64,000 bases of DNA from Gambelia wislizenii (lineage: Eukaryota > Chordata > Lepidosauria > Squamata > Crotaphytidae): positions 71,000,001 to 71,064,000 of the forward strand of contig JAUMIR010000003.1 in NCBI GenBank assembly GCA_030847615.1, given 5' to 3'. The translations under genes were made by a program, and so were the position numbers. This document shows positions 12,795 through 25,600 of this stretch, one piece after another. The notes under the pieces were generated by a model, which saw nothing but the letters and a program-made list of their open reading frames with translations, was not told where the DNA came from and searched no databases. How positions within the stretch are numbered: the first letter of the stretch is position 1; each line of letters starts with the position of its first letter.

Positions 12795-13580
12795 TTAAAG
12801 AATGACCACCACCACCCGGAGCTGCCTACAGAGTTTCAGCGGGGGAGGTGCTTTAATGACTACACAGGGGACGAGCAAGACGATTGGCCACAGCGAGCCA
12901 TGCTGTGGCTGAGAGGAGGCAGGGGCGGAGCTTGCCCTATTTAGGTTCCTGCCGCCCCTAGCCACCTTCTCTTTCTTGGCAACTACCCACCCTCCTGCCT
13001 CAGTCACAGTATGAGTTTCCTGGTAGCTCCATGGGCCAGGTAGGAATTTTTACCCCCCTTTTCCCGGGGGGTGTTCTTGCCTACCCCATACTGTCACTTT
13101 GTACTTGGATAATTGGCTCTGGGTGGGGTCATAAATAGGTGGTCACTGGCAGGGAGTGGGGGAGACGGTATTCATTGGCGTTCACCTATGGCACCCCCTT
13201 TGAGGGTTGAAGGACGGGCTTATCAAACTGCACCTGCTCACCATGTAGTTGGGGTGCAGGGAGATGGGCTGGCTTTGAGGCTGGCACTAGGATGGAACCC
13301 TTGATAGAAGTTAATGCGGCTTGAGGAATTCCATCCTGGTGCCTCGTCTTCCAGTAGACGGTGTTCGGGGGGGGCATCTCATGTCTTGGGATCCCCCTCG
13401 GGGCTCAGGTGGTTCGCCCAGGGAAGCTGGAAGATGTGTCTGGGGAGACCATGGGCTCCAGCTTATCCCGCATTGGGTCTCCCCCCATGTTTCGTATACT
13501 TCAATAAATAAATAAATAAATAAATAAATAGGACTGATATTGAATAAAGTGGCCCATATTTCAACCCAACGTCTGTGTCT
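12795..13580 (+). mobile_element. GC-rich insertion, possible solo LTR or retroelement end
   Basis: An abrupt GC-rich block lies in AT-rich DNA between MYO7B and LIMS2. It contains a TATTTAGG box (~12941), CCCGGGGGG runs, an (ATAA)n run at 13503-13532, and then AATAAAGTGGCCC with a GT-rich tail (~13543-13585), resembling an LTR poly(A) region. No TG...CA boundary or duplication is certain, so the class is unproven. The short frames in it have no recognisable product. Confidence 0.35.
13503..13532 (+). repeat. (ATAA)n microsatellite
   Basis: About seven tandem ATAA units. Confidence 0.9.
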
Positions 13581-13585
13581 TGGCT

Positions 13586-15165
13586 TGTTATTTCATGTGT
13601 TGATCATTAAAAAGATCTCACAATAACTTAGGAACAATTTAGGATTTACGATGAGACAGTAGAATGAATTGATACCATAACTGCACCATGACTACATATA
13701 TCCACAGTAACCACTTCAAGAGAAGTATGACTATAGTGGCAATTGACACAAAACAAATTGTGGAAAAAAAAACACAACACATGCAAGCTTTTACACAATT
13801 TTAAAGTGAAGATTTAATACATACAATGGTGAACTGTCATTCCAAAAATATAAAGTCAAATGGAGAAATACAGTATTTTAACTGAGAAGTCTTTACCTTT
13901 TTGCTTGTGACATTTTTGCAATGAGATCCCATTGTCAGTCATCTGTGTTGGTCTTAAAAAAAATTGACACAGCACACAGAAGACTAATTGTGATCTTGTA
14001 CAAAATAAGACAATTCCTTTAAGTTTGTATACATTACAGTGGCTAATGTTCTAATAGTTAAGTATTTTCTATATGCCAGTCAAGGTTGCAGTCCTACACC
14101 CACATACTTGGCATAAGTTCTACTGAACTCTAGACATACCTAAGGTTTTACTATTGAAAATCTATACATACTAGGGTTGTGCTGTTATTCACAGTATGTC
14201 ACCAGGTCTATAATGAATGTGGTCACTTTCTACCAAATATTATCTCTTGCAAAATATTTTGCAACTCCATCACTGGCAACCCTGTCACTGGAGAATAAAG
14301 AATATAATTATGTTAAAAATGCTACTATTCATTTAATGTTGATATATACCATCTAAAAGTATTTGCTATCTTCAGGAATGATCCATGAGCTCATGTGATG
14401 TTCATATGTGTAAAATATATTAATATAAAAACATGGTTATAACAATATATTGCAAGCAAGTAACTTTATCTTCAGTGCAAAGCAGTGCAATTCATATTCC
14501 CACCCAGTATTAATTTTGATACTATACAATTGCTTTCAATAGCAAAATGCTACTTCTCATGGATAGGTTAATAATCCGTCAACATTTTTGAGGTGAAAAT
14601 TATTTTCAAGCAAAACAGGCCCCACTAAAAATCCTCTTTACATTCTATTCTTCATGCTTGTTTACAGTCAAAGCTCCCTGATGTGCAGCTGCCTTTATTC
14701 CATTAAAAACAAACAAACTTTAAGAAGGTTGCTCTTCTCATTCCATCAAATGATCCCAGCTACTCAAGGACCATACAGTGAGCATAGTGCCACCACAGAC
14801 CCAATCAAATTTGATTGTGTGATGACATCAGTAAGGGCAAATGAAGCTGCATTATTCTCACTCCAAAGACCAGAATTCACACTAGACTGCCCATTCTGAC
14901 ACATATCTAAATACAATGACCAGTATTCTGTATCAGCTACTTAGTTCCATATACTTAACAGAGTCACCTCTCTTGGCCCAGCTTCATCACACCTGGCAGA
15001 CATGTCATTCACCCATGCTCCTATCACCAGCAAAATGGACATTTTTCTCCCCATGCAGCTGATGCCAAGGTAAAGCAGGTTGTATGGGGAGGTGTTTTTT
15101 TTAACAGTTGTGGCAAAAGTATTAAAATCATGTCTAAGCAGCAATTGTAGATACAGAACAGTTAC
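13586..15165. other. Intergenic AT-rich DNA between MYO7B and LIMS2
   Basis: No gene or clear element seen, apart from a decayed repeat at about 14080-14150 (resembling the CCTACTTAGGAGTAAG-type repeat also seen at 40520-40600). Confidence 0.5.
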
Positions 15166-15167
15166 CT

Positions 15168-15795
15168 AGGTGTTGTCTAGACAGTGAAAAAAACTCCTCA
15201 TAGAATGCAAGAAGAATACTTTTTGTCCTAATGAGATCCCACAGTGATTCGCCATATTCGGAAGGAGCAGGGCCCAAAAATCGCAAACACTATGTGAAAA
15301 AAAGATTTTGTGGCTTTTCATGAAGTTTTTATTTTAAATATGCGGATGCCCATTTGGACAACCAATTTGCAGCAGAGTGCATTCCGGAAGTCAAAACATG
15401 ATTGGCCGGATGTGTGCAGGGGATGGGCTTGCCGGCAACGAAGTGGCCAGAACTGCCATTATTGAATTTCGCAATGCAATCATGAGCATTTTGGGAGCGG
15501 TAGAGTGACAAAAACAGTTTTTTAAGCAGAAGATTGCCCTTCTGCATTTTGGATTTAATGTGGATGGGGGCGGGGGAACAGTGCAACGGCAGTAACTTTT
15601 GGAGAATAATAACATGAGTAATTTGCTCGCGGCCACCATCTTTATTCATGAGCATGCTCCATGTGAAATTCAAAGATGGATAACTTTGCATTCCAGCGAT
15701 CTTGACAAAACACTGTAGAAACAAATGAACGCTGCTGCGATTGTGCGTTAATGCGCAGAAATGAGCATTATGTCACTTCATGCAGATGAGCCCCT
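15168..15795. mobile_element. Non-autonomous DNA element, uninterrupted copy
   Basis: Starts TTGTCTAGACAGTG and ends near ATGCAGATGAGCCCC, so the ends are GGGC(T)TGTCTAGAC-like. Shared blocks with the interrupted copy at 25054-27427: GATCCCACAGTGATTC, TTAAGCAGAAGATTGC, CATGAGTAATTTGCTC and GCGATCTTGA. No intact coding frame; the 131-codon frame on the minus strand has no known motif. Confidence 0.65.
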
Positions 15796-16324
15796 AGATT
15801 TACTCATCCATAAGTGTTCTTTGTTTACAATTGCTACTTAGTGTACTCAGCTAAGCAGCTGATATAGAATATTGGCCTACATTTGCTTTTTGTCCAGATA
15901 ATTCAATGCCCAGCTAGCCAGTGCTTTCATTATGTCCATCACTGTAGCAATGCACTCTCTCCCATCCCTCACCCCAAAACACTGACATCCGTTTACTCCA
16001 AAAATGTGGACATTTTTTTATTGAGGCATAAAAATGTTCACATAACAGCCTTATGCGAACATTATAGAACAGCTCTGTTCTACTGATCTGATTTCCTAGG
16101 GCCATCTGGTTCTTAAAGAGCTATTTGCTATTTACATTTCCAAGAGAACATGAAAGGAAATTTGTTTCCAGGCAAATCCAAATCCACTTTAAAAATAAAC
16201 TGTATTTGGAAGAAACATTTACCACACATTAGGGCACATTATGCATCATAAAATAAAAATTCAAAGGAAAGCACTTAACTCTTCATAATAGATAACTTTG
16301 GAAATTAGTAATACAAAGGCCTTG

Positions 16325-17235
16325 ACTACATGAGGGTAAAAATCCAGATGAAACTCGGACTATGTTGGCCCGGAGCTGCAACGCATGAAATTTGGACTAC
16401 TATGTCCTGGATTTAAGAGCCACACCTGCCAAAGCCCAAATCTGCATTTGGATTTTTACTTGGCTTCCACTCAAAGCAGTTACTCATGCTTGACTCTGAG
16501 CTCTGGGAAAAGCTGCTCTCTCGGAAGCTAGAACAGAGTTGCAATGGTGGGATGGGCTGCCCATTCTGGCTTCAGAGAGAGTGGCTACTTCTGGGGTTTT
16601 GCTTTTCTGGCACACAATTGCCTCTCTGATCTCCAGGAAAGGCAAAACTCCAGCAATAGCTGCTCTCTCTGAAGCCAAAACAGGTGGCTAGCCTCACGAT
16701 GGCAGAGTGGGCCACCCGTTCTGGCTACAGAAAGAGCAGCTGCCACTGGGATTTTGCTTTTCTGGTGCATAGTCGCCCCTCTGAGCTCTGAGAAAAGCAA
16801 AACCCCAGCATTAGCAGGTCTCTCTGAAGCCAGAATGCGCAGCTAGCCTCACGATGGCAGGGACTGACGGACGCTCTGACCTAAGAGAGTGACTACCACT
16901 GCAGCTCTGTCTTTGGAATCAGATGTGATACCAAGAAGTGGGGGGAATGGATATGTTTCAGGCAACACAAGTTCTTCCTCTCCTCCTCACCCCACCCCCT
17001 GAATCCAGTGCAGATGGATTGTTCACAAAGCAGTTTTCTCCAGAGTTTCAAGCAAACTCCAGAGAAAGCTGGGAGTTTTCTAAAACCCAGAATTAAGGGG
17101 GCATTCCCTGAGCCTGGTGGAAATACATTGTGTGGCACTATCACAAGATTCGGGGGAAAGGCTGCATGTCATGTGGCATTATTGGGCCAGATTTGTGCGG
17201 GATTCACGGGTTTTCACTGGTGTAGACAAGCCCAA
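16325..17235. mobile_element. Non-autonomous DNA element with inner ~165-bp repeats
   Basis: Begins GGCCTTGACTACATGAGGG and ends CACTGGTGTAGACAAGCCC. At 16470-16870, related units carry GCTGCTCTCTCTGAAGCC, CTCACGATGGCAG and TTTTGCTTTTCTGG in alternating order. The right part (16985-17210) is the reverse complement of 3900-4130. Confidence 0.6.
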
Positions 17236-17239
17236 ACAT

Positions 17240-19643
17240 TACTTTTCTATTATCCTACACAGACCCATATGAGCCACGGCATTTTAAACCTGTCTCCACT
17301 AAACAAGGATGTTGCTATTCATAAGAAATGGTATTTTAAAATGAATAATGGAATATTGTAGAATAATATAATATTAGAAATGACTTCTTAGTGTTACAGT
17401 TGGTCTGGAAATCTGATGCTATGTCCATTCTTTTATATACAAATGTAGGTAGAAGAGTAACAAAAACCTGTGTTTTCATGGAACATCATATTGAAATTGT
17501 TAAATTAGATTTCAGTGCCCTGTTCCTGAAAGCAGATATATTATCACTTGTTGGATCCATAATTGTGGGCCATCTATCCAGTGCACTATTTATTAATGGA
17601 TGTACATACATATATGCATCTTCACCTTTAAACATCTTTAAACAACACTGGAGTGAAATGACCATATACACATGAGACTGTATTTATTCAATTTAAATTA
17701 CTATGACCACACACAAGTAATCTTAACCTGAGCACACAGAGGACTCTGGGTGAGTGTGACTAATTTAGTGAAAGTCTGTTTACCATGCATAATCTATACT
17801 TTAGAAAAATGTGCTCTTCCTTGTGAAACAATATTTATTAGTGAAGGATGTTTCTAGAGAACAATCCTTTTGTGCTATTAAATGGGACAACCAGCATTAA
17901 GTGGTTGTCCCATTTACAAGTAGTAAGTAAGTAGCTGATAAATAATACTGTTTCAGCATTTGTTTTGGAAAAGATTATTCTCTTGCATCACAGTACAGGC
18001 AAATCCACAATTATTGTAGCAAAAATGTAAATTAAGATGAATTTATGTTTTTTCTGCTCTATACTAAAAGATTCTACAATACTTTCCCAAGTATCTTCTT
18101 ACCAAAGGAATGCAAATATTGTGGTGGGATTTGATGAGATCAGTACTATTCATGCTGGAATGATGATTTAGAAAACAAACTCAAACTCTGGCTCTTATTG
18201 CTAATGTTGAAGGTGGAACATGGTGAAGAAATGGCTGGTGGTAGTGCTTAACACTTTCATTGTCTGCTACTCCTCCCACCCTTCCCCACACATACTTCCA
18301 CAGCACCATCCCCTCCCAATAAATCCTGAGCTCTATATCAGGAATAAACCTGGGATGAGGTGAAATTAGCAGAGAAAAGGTTGTGGAGAAAGAGTGGCAG
18401 GAGAAGCGTTAACCGCACACTTCACACTTCAGCATTATTCTGAAAACACAAGTCTTGGACAATTTATTTGCTGAAACAACATATAAATCCAGCTTTGGAG
18501 CAGCCATTAACAGGATTAGATCATATCAAATGCTGAAATGAAGGTGAGTGCATAAAGCTGCAATGTTTGGTCGATTATACCTAGGAGTAGGACTCCAGGA
18601 AATTCACAATAGCTTGTCTACACTGATGGCAATATGAAGAATAAGAAAAAAGAAAGTCTAAATGCTTAGAACTCCAACTCCATCCCTGCACATAAGCACT
18701 ATAAATGAAGGCAATGAGAACAGCTTCTTTTCTCAGCAATTACAATGCAGTCACTAGGTCTGAATGTGGATGTTAAGTTATACTATTCCTAGGCAATTCT
18801 GTGTCTTTGCAAACTTGAAGAAGAGAAGAGTAGTCTTAGCTTAAACACAATGAACAGTTGTAGCACCACCGGTACTGAAAAGTAATCACAGCACCTTAGC
18901 TACTATAGCAGTTAAGGGCAGCCAACTAATGTAACCAATATAAGCTTATGCTCCATATTGCCAAGTTCCATTATAATGATTTAATTTAAAATTGCAAGGT
19001 TATTATCTAGTTCTCATTATCCCACCACATGACTCCCTTAGAGTTTTAAGAGAATGTTCAGAAAACACATCACATGAAGTTTTGTTTTTGCCTTTTTGCC
19101 TAGAAAAAACACAACAAGGTTGCAAATCAGCACAAAGAAAGGGTGGGCAGAAAAAAAGCTATTTAATTTTCCTGCCTCAATTATTTTTCAGTTCAAATTT
19201 TCTCTCTTCAAGATATTTCTTTATCTTTGGTGCAAGTGTGATTTTTGAACTGAAAAAATGACTGAAAAGGATTAAGCCAAGATATTTTCACCCAAACTTT
19301 CCACACGTAGCTGGATCAGCTTAATTTTGGTTTTAAAATGCTGAGGAATAAAACCATAGAATTACAAGTAATACAAGCCTGAATCACAACAGTAAAAAAA
19401 AAAAAAAAAAAAGCATGATACCAAACTTACTACAAAGGGAAAGTAGTGCACTCTCGTGTATAGCACAGCTTTCTTCTGGAAGCTCTACACATTATACCTG
19501 AGCAGAAAAACATTCAGGTTGCAAGATACAACTGGTGAGCTTTTGTTTGTCTTGGGTCCATTGAAGCATTCTCAATTAGTTAGTTGCTACGGCAGATTGT
19601 AGTTGGTAAAGATGAGTGCAGTGAGGGGAAAGGACAGACCCAT
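17240..19643 (-). other. LIMS2: Region downstream of LIMS2 stop: 3' UTR and intergenic DNA
   Basis: The LIMS2 3' UTR must begin at 19643 and run to lower coordinates. Possible minus-strand AATAAA signals (TTTATT on the plus strand) are at about 18462, 17833 and 17684; none is compelling. An A run sits at 19394-19411. Otherwise nothing recognisable. Confidence 0.35.
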
Positions 19644-22600
19644 TTAAGCAGAGTTTAAATCCAGAGCTTTGGGATGAGTTTTCTTGGAAGCCAACTCAGA
19701 CAGCTTCTTCAGCCGTTTCTTCAGCTCCAAAGGGAACTTCTCATAGCATTTCTTGCACACTGGCTTCATGTCAAATTCCACAAACTTATTCCTTTCAAAG
19801 AAATAGAGAACTATTACATTCTACTCAGAAAGCCATGCAAGGTTTAACAGCTAAGTATGTACGGCGCATGTGCCTTACATCTACTATTTTATATATTCTT
19901 TAATTAATTAATTTATATTCAACCATTCTCCCAGGATGGGGTTCACTCACGCACAGTTCTTATACCTCCCCCTTCCTCCAAAAACATGAATACCAAATAG
20001 CTTACAAATATTGATGATATAAGTACCAATGAAACAACAATGAAATATAATACTGCAATAAAACACTTAAATAGGACAATAATTATTCATCAGAGAAGCA
20101 CAGAAACAAAAATGTCAGGAGCCAAACACATGTCTAAATAAAAACCTTTTAACATTTAAAAATATTCACAATGGTGGCCAACCAAACCTTTCTAGGGAGA
20201 CAATTCCACAAGGGGCAACTGACAATGTTCTATCTGTGGTCCCGGCCCTTATTAGTTAATAATAAGCTATGTAGGGAAAGGCACACAGCTAAAGACAGCA
20301 TGATGTAGTGGTTTGAGCAGCCATGGAAACCCACTGGGTGACCTTGGGCAAGTCACACTCTCATCCTCAGAAGAAGGCAAAGGCAACCCCCCCCCCAGAA
20401 CAAATCTTGCCAAGAAAACCTCATGATAGGTTCATTTTAGGGTTGCCATAAGTCAGAAATGACTTGAAAAAACACAACAATAACACAGTGAGCATGTCAT
20501 CTTCTATAGATCAAAGGGGCCTAGCAGCCTGGTGAATCCAAAGTTGCTTCCTCAGGTACCTGGTGTGACAGATCCCTTACCTCACACTGGTCCCCAAATT
20601 CCAAGCCCCCAGCTATCCTGCCACTCATCCTGCTCTTGTTCCCCAATTATTCCCTTCCTGGATTGGGTTGCTGGGCCTCAGGGACTTGTGGTTGTGGATT
20701 TTAAATGTGGACTTGTGATTGTGTTGACGTGTGGGTTCTTTAGTTCTGGTATGCATGGCCTGACTCCAGTTCAGACTTGATAGCAGGCCAGAGACAGATT
20801 TAAAACACCAATATCATAGGAAGATATAATAAACTCTAATAATCTATTCTTTAGGCTCCCCAGTGTCATAGGTAGTTCCCCTTTCATGTTCAGATCCAAA
20901 GCTCTTTCTCTATATAGCTCCATACACTGCCAGCTTCAGAACCTGTCTGTCTGAAATCAAGCCCCTCTCTCCCTGAGAGTAAAACTCCTATCTTTCTACC
21001 TCAGTTCAGGATGTGTATATGCTAATACCAAGACTTGAAATGAGGTTTGATAGCTCACTTGCAGTGCAAGTTTCTGGTTCTTCCTAGCTACTCCTCAAAG
21101 CAGTAGGGACACAACATTCTACACTATTGCTTGTGTAAAATCTTTTCTTTTTATATGAGCAAAAGCTCTGCAAGAATATGTCAGTCTCATGTTCAATCTT
21201 AAGCAGCTCCACTTACAAGATCTCAGCTAGTAAGGCAGGGAAATTTATTTGCCTGTTATCTAGGAGAGCCACTGCCTGCCAAACAGACGGTAAGAAATAC
21301 AGTGTTTCCCACAAATGTCTGACAAAGAAAGGGTCCTAGGAGAATTTTTCTTCGGAAAGAAGGAGAAGAATCAGATGTAACTGTCTGTGAAGAAGTTATA
21401 AACAAAAGGCCTGGTTGTGCTATTCACAATTTTTCTTCTGCTAGAGTAAACCTTAGCTCTGTTCAAATGCTCAGAGTGGGCTTAGCCAGAAAGATTAGAG
21501 AAAGGGAACAGGCAACACCTCCCCCTTGTTTTTCAAGTGTACAGAGTAACAGTCAGAAAAATATGGCCTTCACTACATGTAAAGCTCTCTACACAATTCA
21601 GAGCCTTGAAAAATCAGGGTTCCCTGCTTCATGGAGAGGAGGCACCCAGATTGTTTTTCTCTTCAGATTGTTGCTCTCCACATAAGGAGAGTGATGGGGA
21701 GGGGGCACAGCTAGCCTACTTGATTGTCTCATGTGTTCAGGCTAACCTATCATTCACAGGGATGTAAATCTTCAACTATTTTGCCCTCACATGTGAGGAT
21801 CAATAATTTCTTTAGTTTTATCTCCTTTGTAAGAGAAAACAAATATTTTTGCAAAGTTTTCACCAGGTATTCCCATATCCCAAAATGTTTTGGGAAAGTA
21901 TTCTGTGCAGAAATGCATGTGGGTTCAGGGTTTGGGAGGTGCAAAATTGTGTATGTTGTTTGTTTTTTTAACACACACAAAAACCCCTGGTTGAGATCCT
22001 ATATCAAGCATGTGGACCATAATGCTGTGCCTGTGCAGTTCAATGTCCTCCTCAACTCCACCAACTGTCAACCCTGGCAGTGGCTGCTGCTGATTAATGG
22101 TCAACCGAGAAGCGGGGTGGGGGGGAGGCAATTTGGATAAGGAAGAAGCAGCTGATCTCACCTTGGAGGGGGAAAGAAATGAGAGTGCACTCACAGATGG
22201 AGTACACCCTCTTTTCCTGACCAGAGTTCATAATATGAATTGCTCCCCCACCCTCTTCAGTAAGCAGTGGCCCTTCCTGGGACTTGGTATCTGCTGAAGG
22301 AGAGGTTTCAGATGAGGTGCCAAGGGCTAGAGAATAGTCCTTTACCTTGGCCCCGAAGAGACATAAGCACATATGAGCCACCCTTACACGTCAATAACAA
22401 GAGGCTGCCCACTGCATCCAGAAGCACACATGGTGGTTTTGTGCAAAAATGTGGGGGTTTTTTGTACAAAACCCTATAATTTTTGTTTGGAAAAAAATCC
22501 CTGTGTGTTTCTGGAAGCAGAGATTTTTTCATGTGAAAAACACATTTTTTGTGCAAAATCCCACATGTGTATTTCTGCACAGGACAATTTCTGGAAAATC

Positions 22601-25600
22601 TTTGGGTTTTTCAAATACTAGAAAAAATCTGCACAAAATTCTCACCTCTGTGATAGTCTTATCGACTTTGTTTCTCAAACGTCTGGAAATTTTTCAGTTG
22701 GGAAATAAACAAAAGTGAATTCTATCCCTATTTCACATGCTTCCCTTACTTCTTGTGTGAGCACCCCCCTCCCTGCCAAATGTGAGCTTATTACTCTGAC
22801 CCCGGTATCAGATGGCCACAATTTCTGCATTAACTCCCTGAAGCAGATTAATTACCCATCAGAACAGTCTCTTGTGGCCACTTACTTCAGAGTGAGCTTG
22901 ATATTGCAGGTAGAGCAGGAGAAGCAGTTCACACACCAAGCCTTGTTGAGAGCAGATACCACTAGAGAGGAATATTGTATGAGAGGATTATTAGACTTAT
23001 ATCTAATTCAGCAAGGACAGATGTGAAAAGAACCACTGATGCCTTGCACATGCAACAGCTGCACAGACAAACAGTCTCACACTTACCATCCCCCTCAATC
23101 ACATGGCTGCAGTTATAGCAGACATCTCCAAAGAGCTGTGTAGAAAAGGAGGGAGGGGGGCAAACTGATGAAAGAGATGGTCCACATATCTTTTTTCAAA
23201 TCAGACATTTGTACAAGAATCAAACTTGCATTCTTAATTCCTGAAGAATATTTATCCCTGGCATCAGCTGTATCTGTGTGACATTATAAATATATAATAT
23301 GTGGAGGTTTAGGTTAAAATATACTGATTCTTCTTTGCCGTGGATCTGTTTATCTGTAAAGGAAGATCTTGGAGAAAAAAATATCTAAAGACTTTTTTCT
23401 TTACAGTATTCATATTCTTTTTTAAAATACAAATCTATTATTTCCTATTGTTTCCTGCAAGGACTTTCCATTTTCCCGTTAGTTTTTATTTTGCTTTGCT
23501 GTAACTTCTACTGTACTTAATGTATAATTTTGCAAATTGGTATTCAAAGCATAGTGTAATGCCTGACTTCTACTTTTATTATACAACAATGATTTTTTTT
23601 TAAAAAAAATCACCATCAGCCCAAAGTCCAAAGTCTTTGCAATACAGCAAAGTATATTTCTCAGCTAAAAATTGCACAGGATGAGATGAGGGCAGGTAGA
23701 ACTGTCCCTGCCTCACAAAGAATGCAGAAGAGGTCATCAGCCCTGGTGAACTTCCTGCACATAGAACTTTCACACAAAAACTTTATGGACTTGGTCTACT
23801 GGTGCATGCCTAGACCATACAAAGCTGAGAGTATCTAAAGCACAGGGAAACACACACAAAACTGGTTTAGTTTTCTGTAGATGAGAGAACACTGGAAAAT
23901 TACAGTGTATTTGAAATATCTGTTTTATTTATAAATATACAAACAGACCACAGTGAAGAAGCAGCCACACTTCTTGAAGAAGCAGCTTGGGTCAGACAAG
24001 AGAACAATATGTGTACCCCTCCTTCCACTACACTACACTTTCGGCTAGAAAGTCTTGGCAATGACTCCTCTCTCCCCATTCAACTCCAAACTTAAGAATT
24101 GTTATTTATAGTTAAGGCTACCCAAAGTGCATTCATTTGCATTTCTATACCACTTGGTTTTAGCATTATCCCTTAGCCTGTATCTATTAGTCTGCAGTTT
24201 CCTATACCTCATATTTTTTTATATTTGAAACTTTTTAGTCCAATATATTTTTTTTATATTTGAAACTTTTTTAGTCCAAAAGGATAATGTAAGAAATGTC
24301 TTAATTATATAAGACATTTCTTACATTATCCTTTGAAGGCAGCATCTTATTTGTTATTGTCTGTCAGAAAGGAAACCACGTGTTACAAAGGACATCAGAC
24401 ATTACCTGGTTGTAATGAGTCTCACAGTAAGCCAGACCTTTTTTCTCATAGTGCCGGTGTCCTAGAAAAGGCTTCTCACATTTGGCACAAACAAAATGCT
24501 GTAAAGTTAAAGAACATATTAGGTCAAAGGAGATGGGCTACTTCAGAAGTTTTTGAACAGGACAGAGCCTAGTTCAAGCCAGTAGTAAAGTATAAAGTGT
24601 TAAAATCTTTGATATATGGTGAATTTGTTGAATGGGACAGCACTCTGGGAATACTGATGTAAAATAATAATAAAAAAAAGGACAATTAACCATGGTCAAA
24701 GAAGGCATGGAAGATTTTGTGCTAATGATACATGAACTTTCTATGCTATGCTATTGGCAACATTTTTTTAAATTTTTTTTTATTTACGAGCCCTGGTGGC
24801 GCAGTGGTTAAATGCCAGTACTGCAAGTCACCACGTTGCAAGTTCGATTCCAGCGGGCTCCAAGGTTCACTCAGCCTTCCATCCTTTCGTAGGTCGGTAA
24901 ATTGAGTACCCAGCTTGTGGGGGCAATTAGCTAACACACATTGGAAACTGTTTAATGCAGTGTAGATGGGTAAATTACTATTGCTTAAAACAATTTGTAA
25001 GCCGCTCTGATAGCCTTGTGGTTGAAGAGCGGGGTATAAATAAATAAATAATACCTTTTGTCCCAGTGGGATCCCGCATCATTTCACTGTATTCGTAAGC
25101 AGGTGGAGCAAAAACTCCAAATACTCCGCAGGAAAAGCCTGCATGTCTTTTCCTGTATTTTTTTTTTTTAAAGTCTGAAGGAAATATGCATTCCCACTCG
25201 TTGGGACAAGTGATTCACTTTGCTGCGTATTCCCAATAAGAGCATAAGCGGAAAGCTGATTTGTTGGACATGAGCAGGGGACAGAGCTACAACTTGAGAT
25301 TATCTGCATGAAAAGTTTCCTATGCATATACAACTTCATTGGTAAGCTTGTATTTTTTGAAATAATCATTATTATTATTATAGTATATAACTAGTGCAAT
25401 ATAGTGGATTGTCAAACATTAAGCATACATGCTTTTATATTAATTACTGCAGTTATTGGATAGTAAGGAAGAACTACACTGAAGAATTGAAACAGCTTGC
25501 AAATTCCAGACTTGCTGTCTTTTGTACTGCATTCATTACAACTAAGGACTTACTTTTTTCAGTACAGTAGCACCCTCGCATCTGCTGATTCACCACTGAC

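Noticed and set aside
15329..15724. 131-codon minus frame as a transposase
   Set aside because: No catalytic motif; lies in a non-autonomous element whose other copy is not open.
21724..22140. 138-codon frame in LIMS2 intron 9
   Set aside because: Lies over degenerate T-rich repeats with an overlapping frame on the other strand; no motif.
24788..24870. tRNA gene
   Set aside because: A and B boxes are present but no cloverleaf or acceptor end; the sequence continues into a SINE body.
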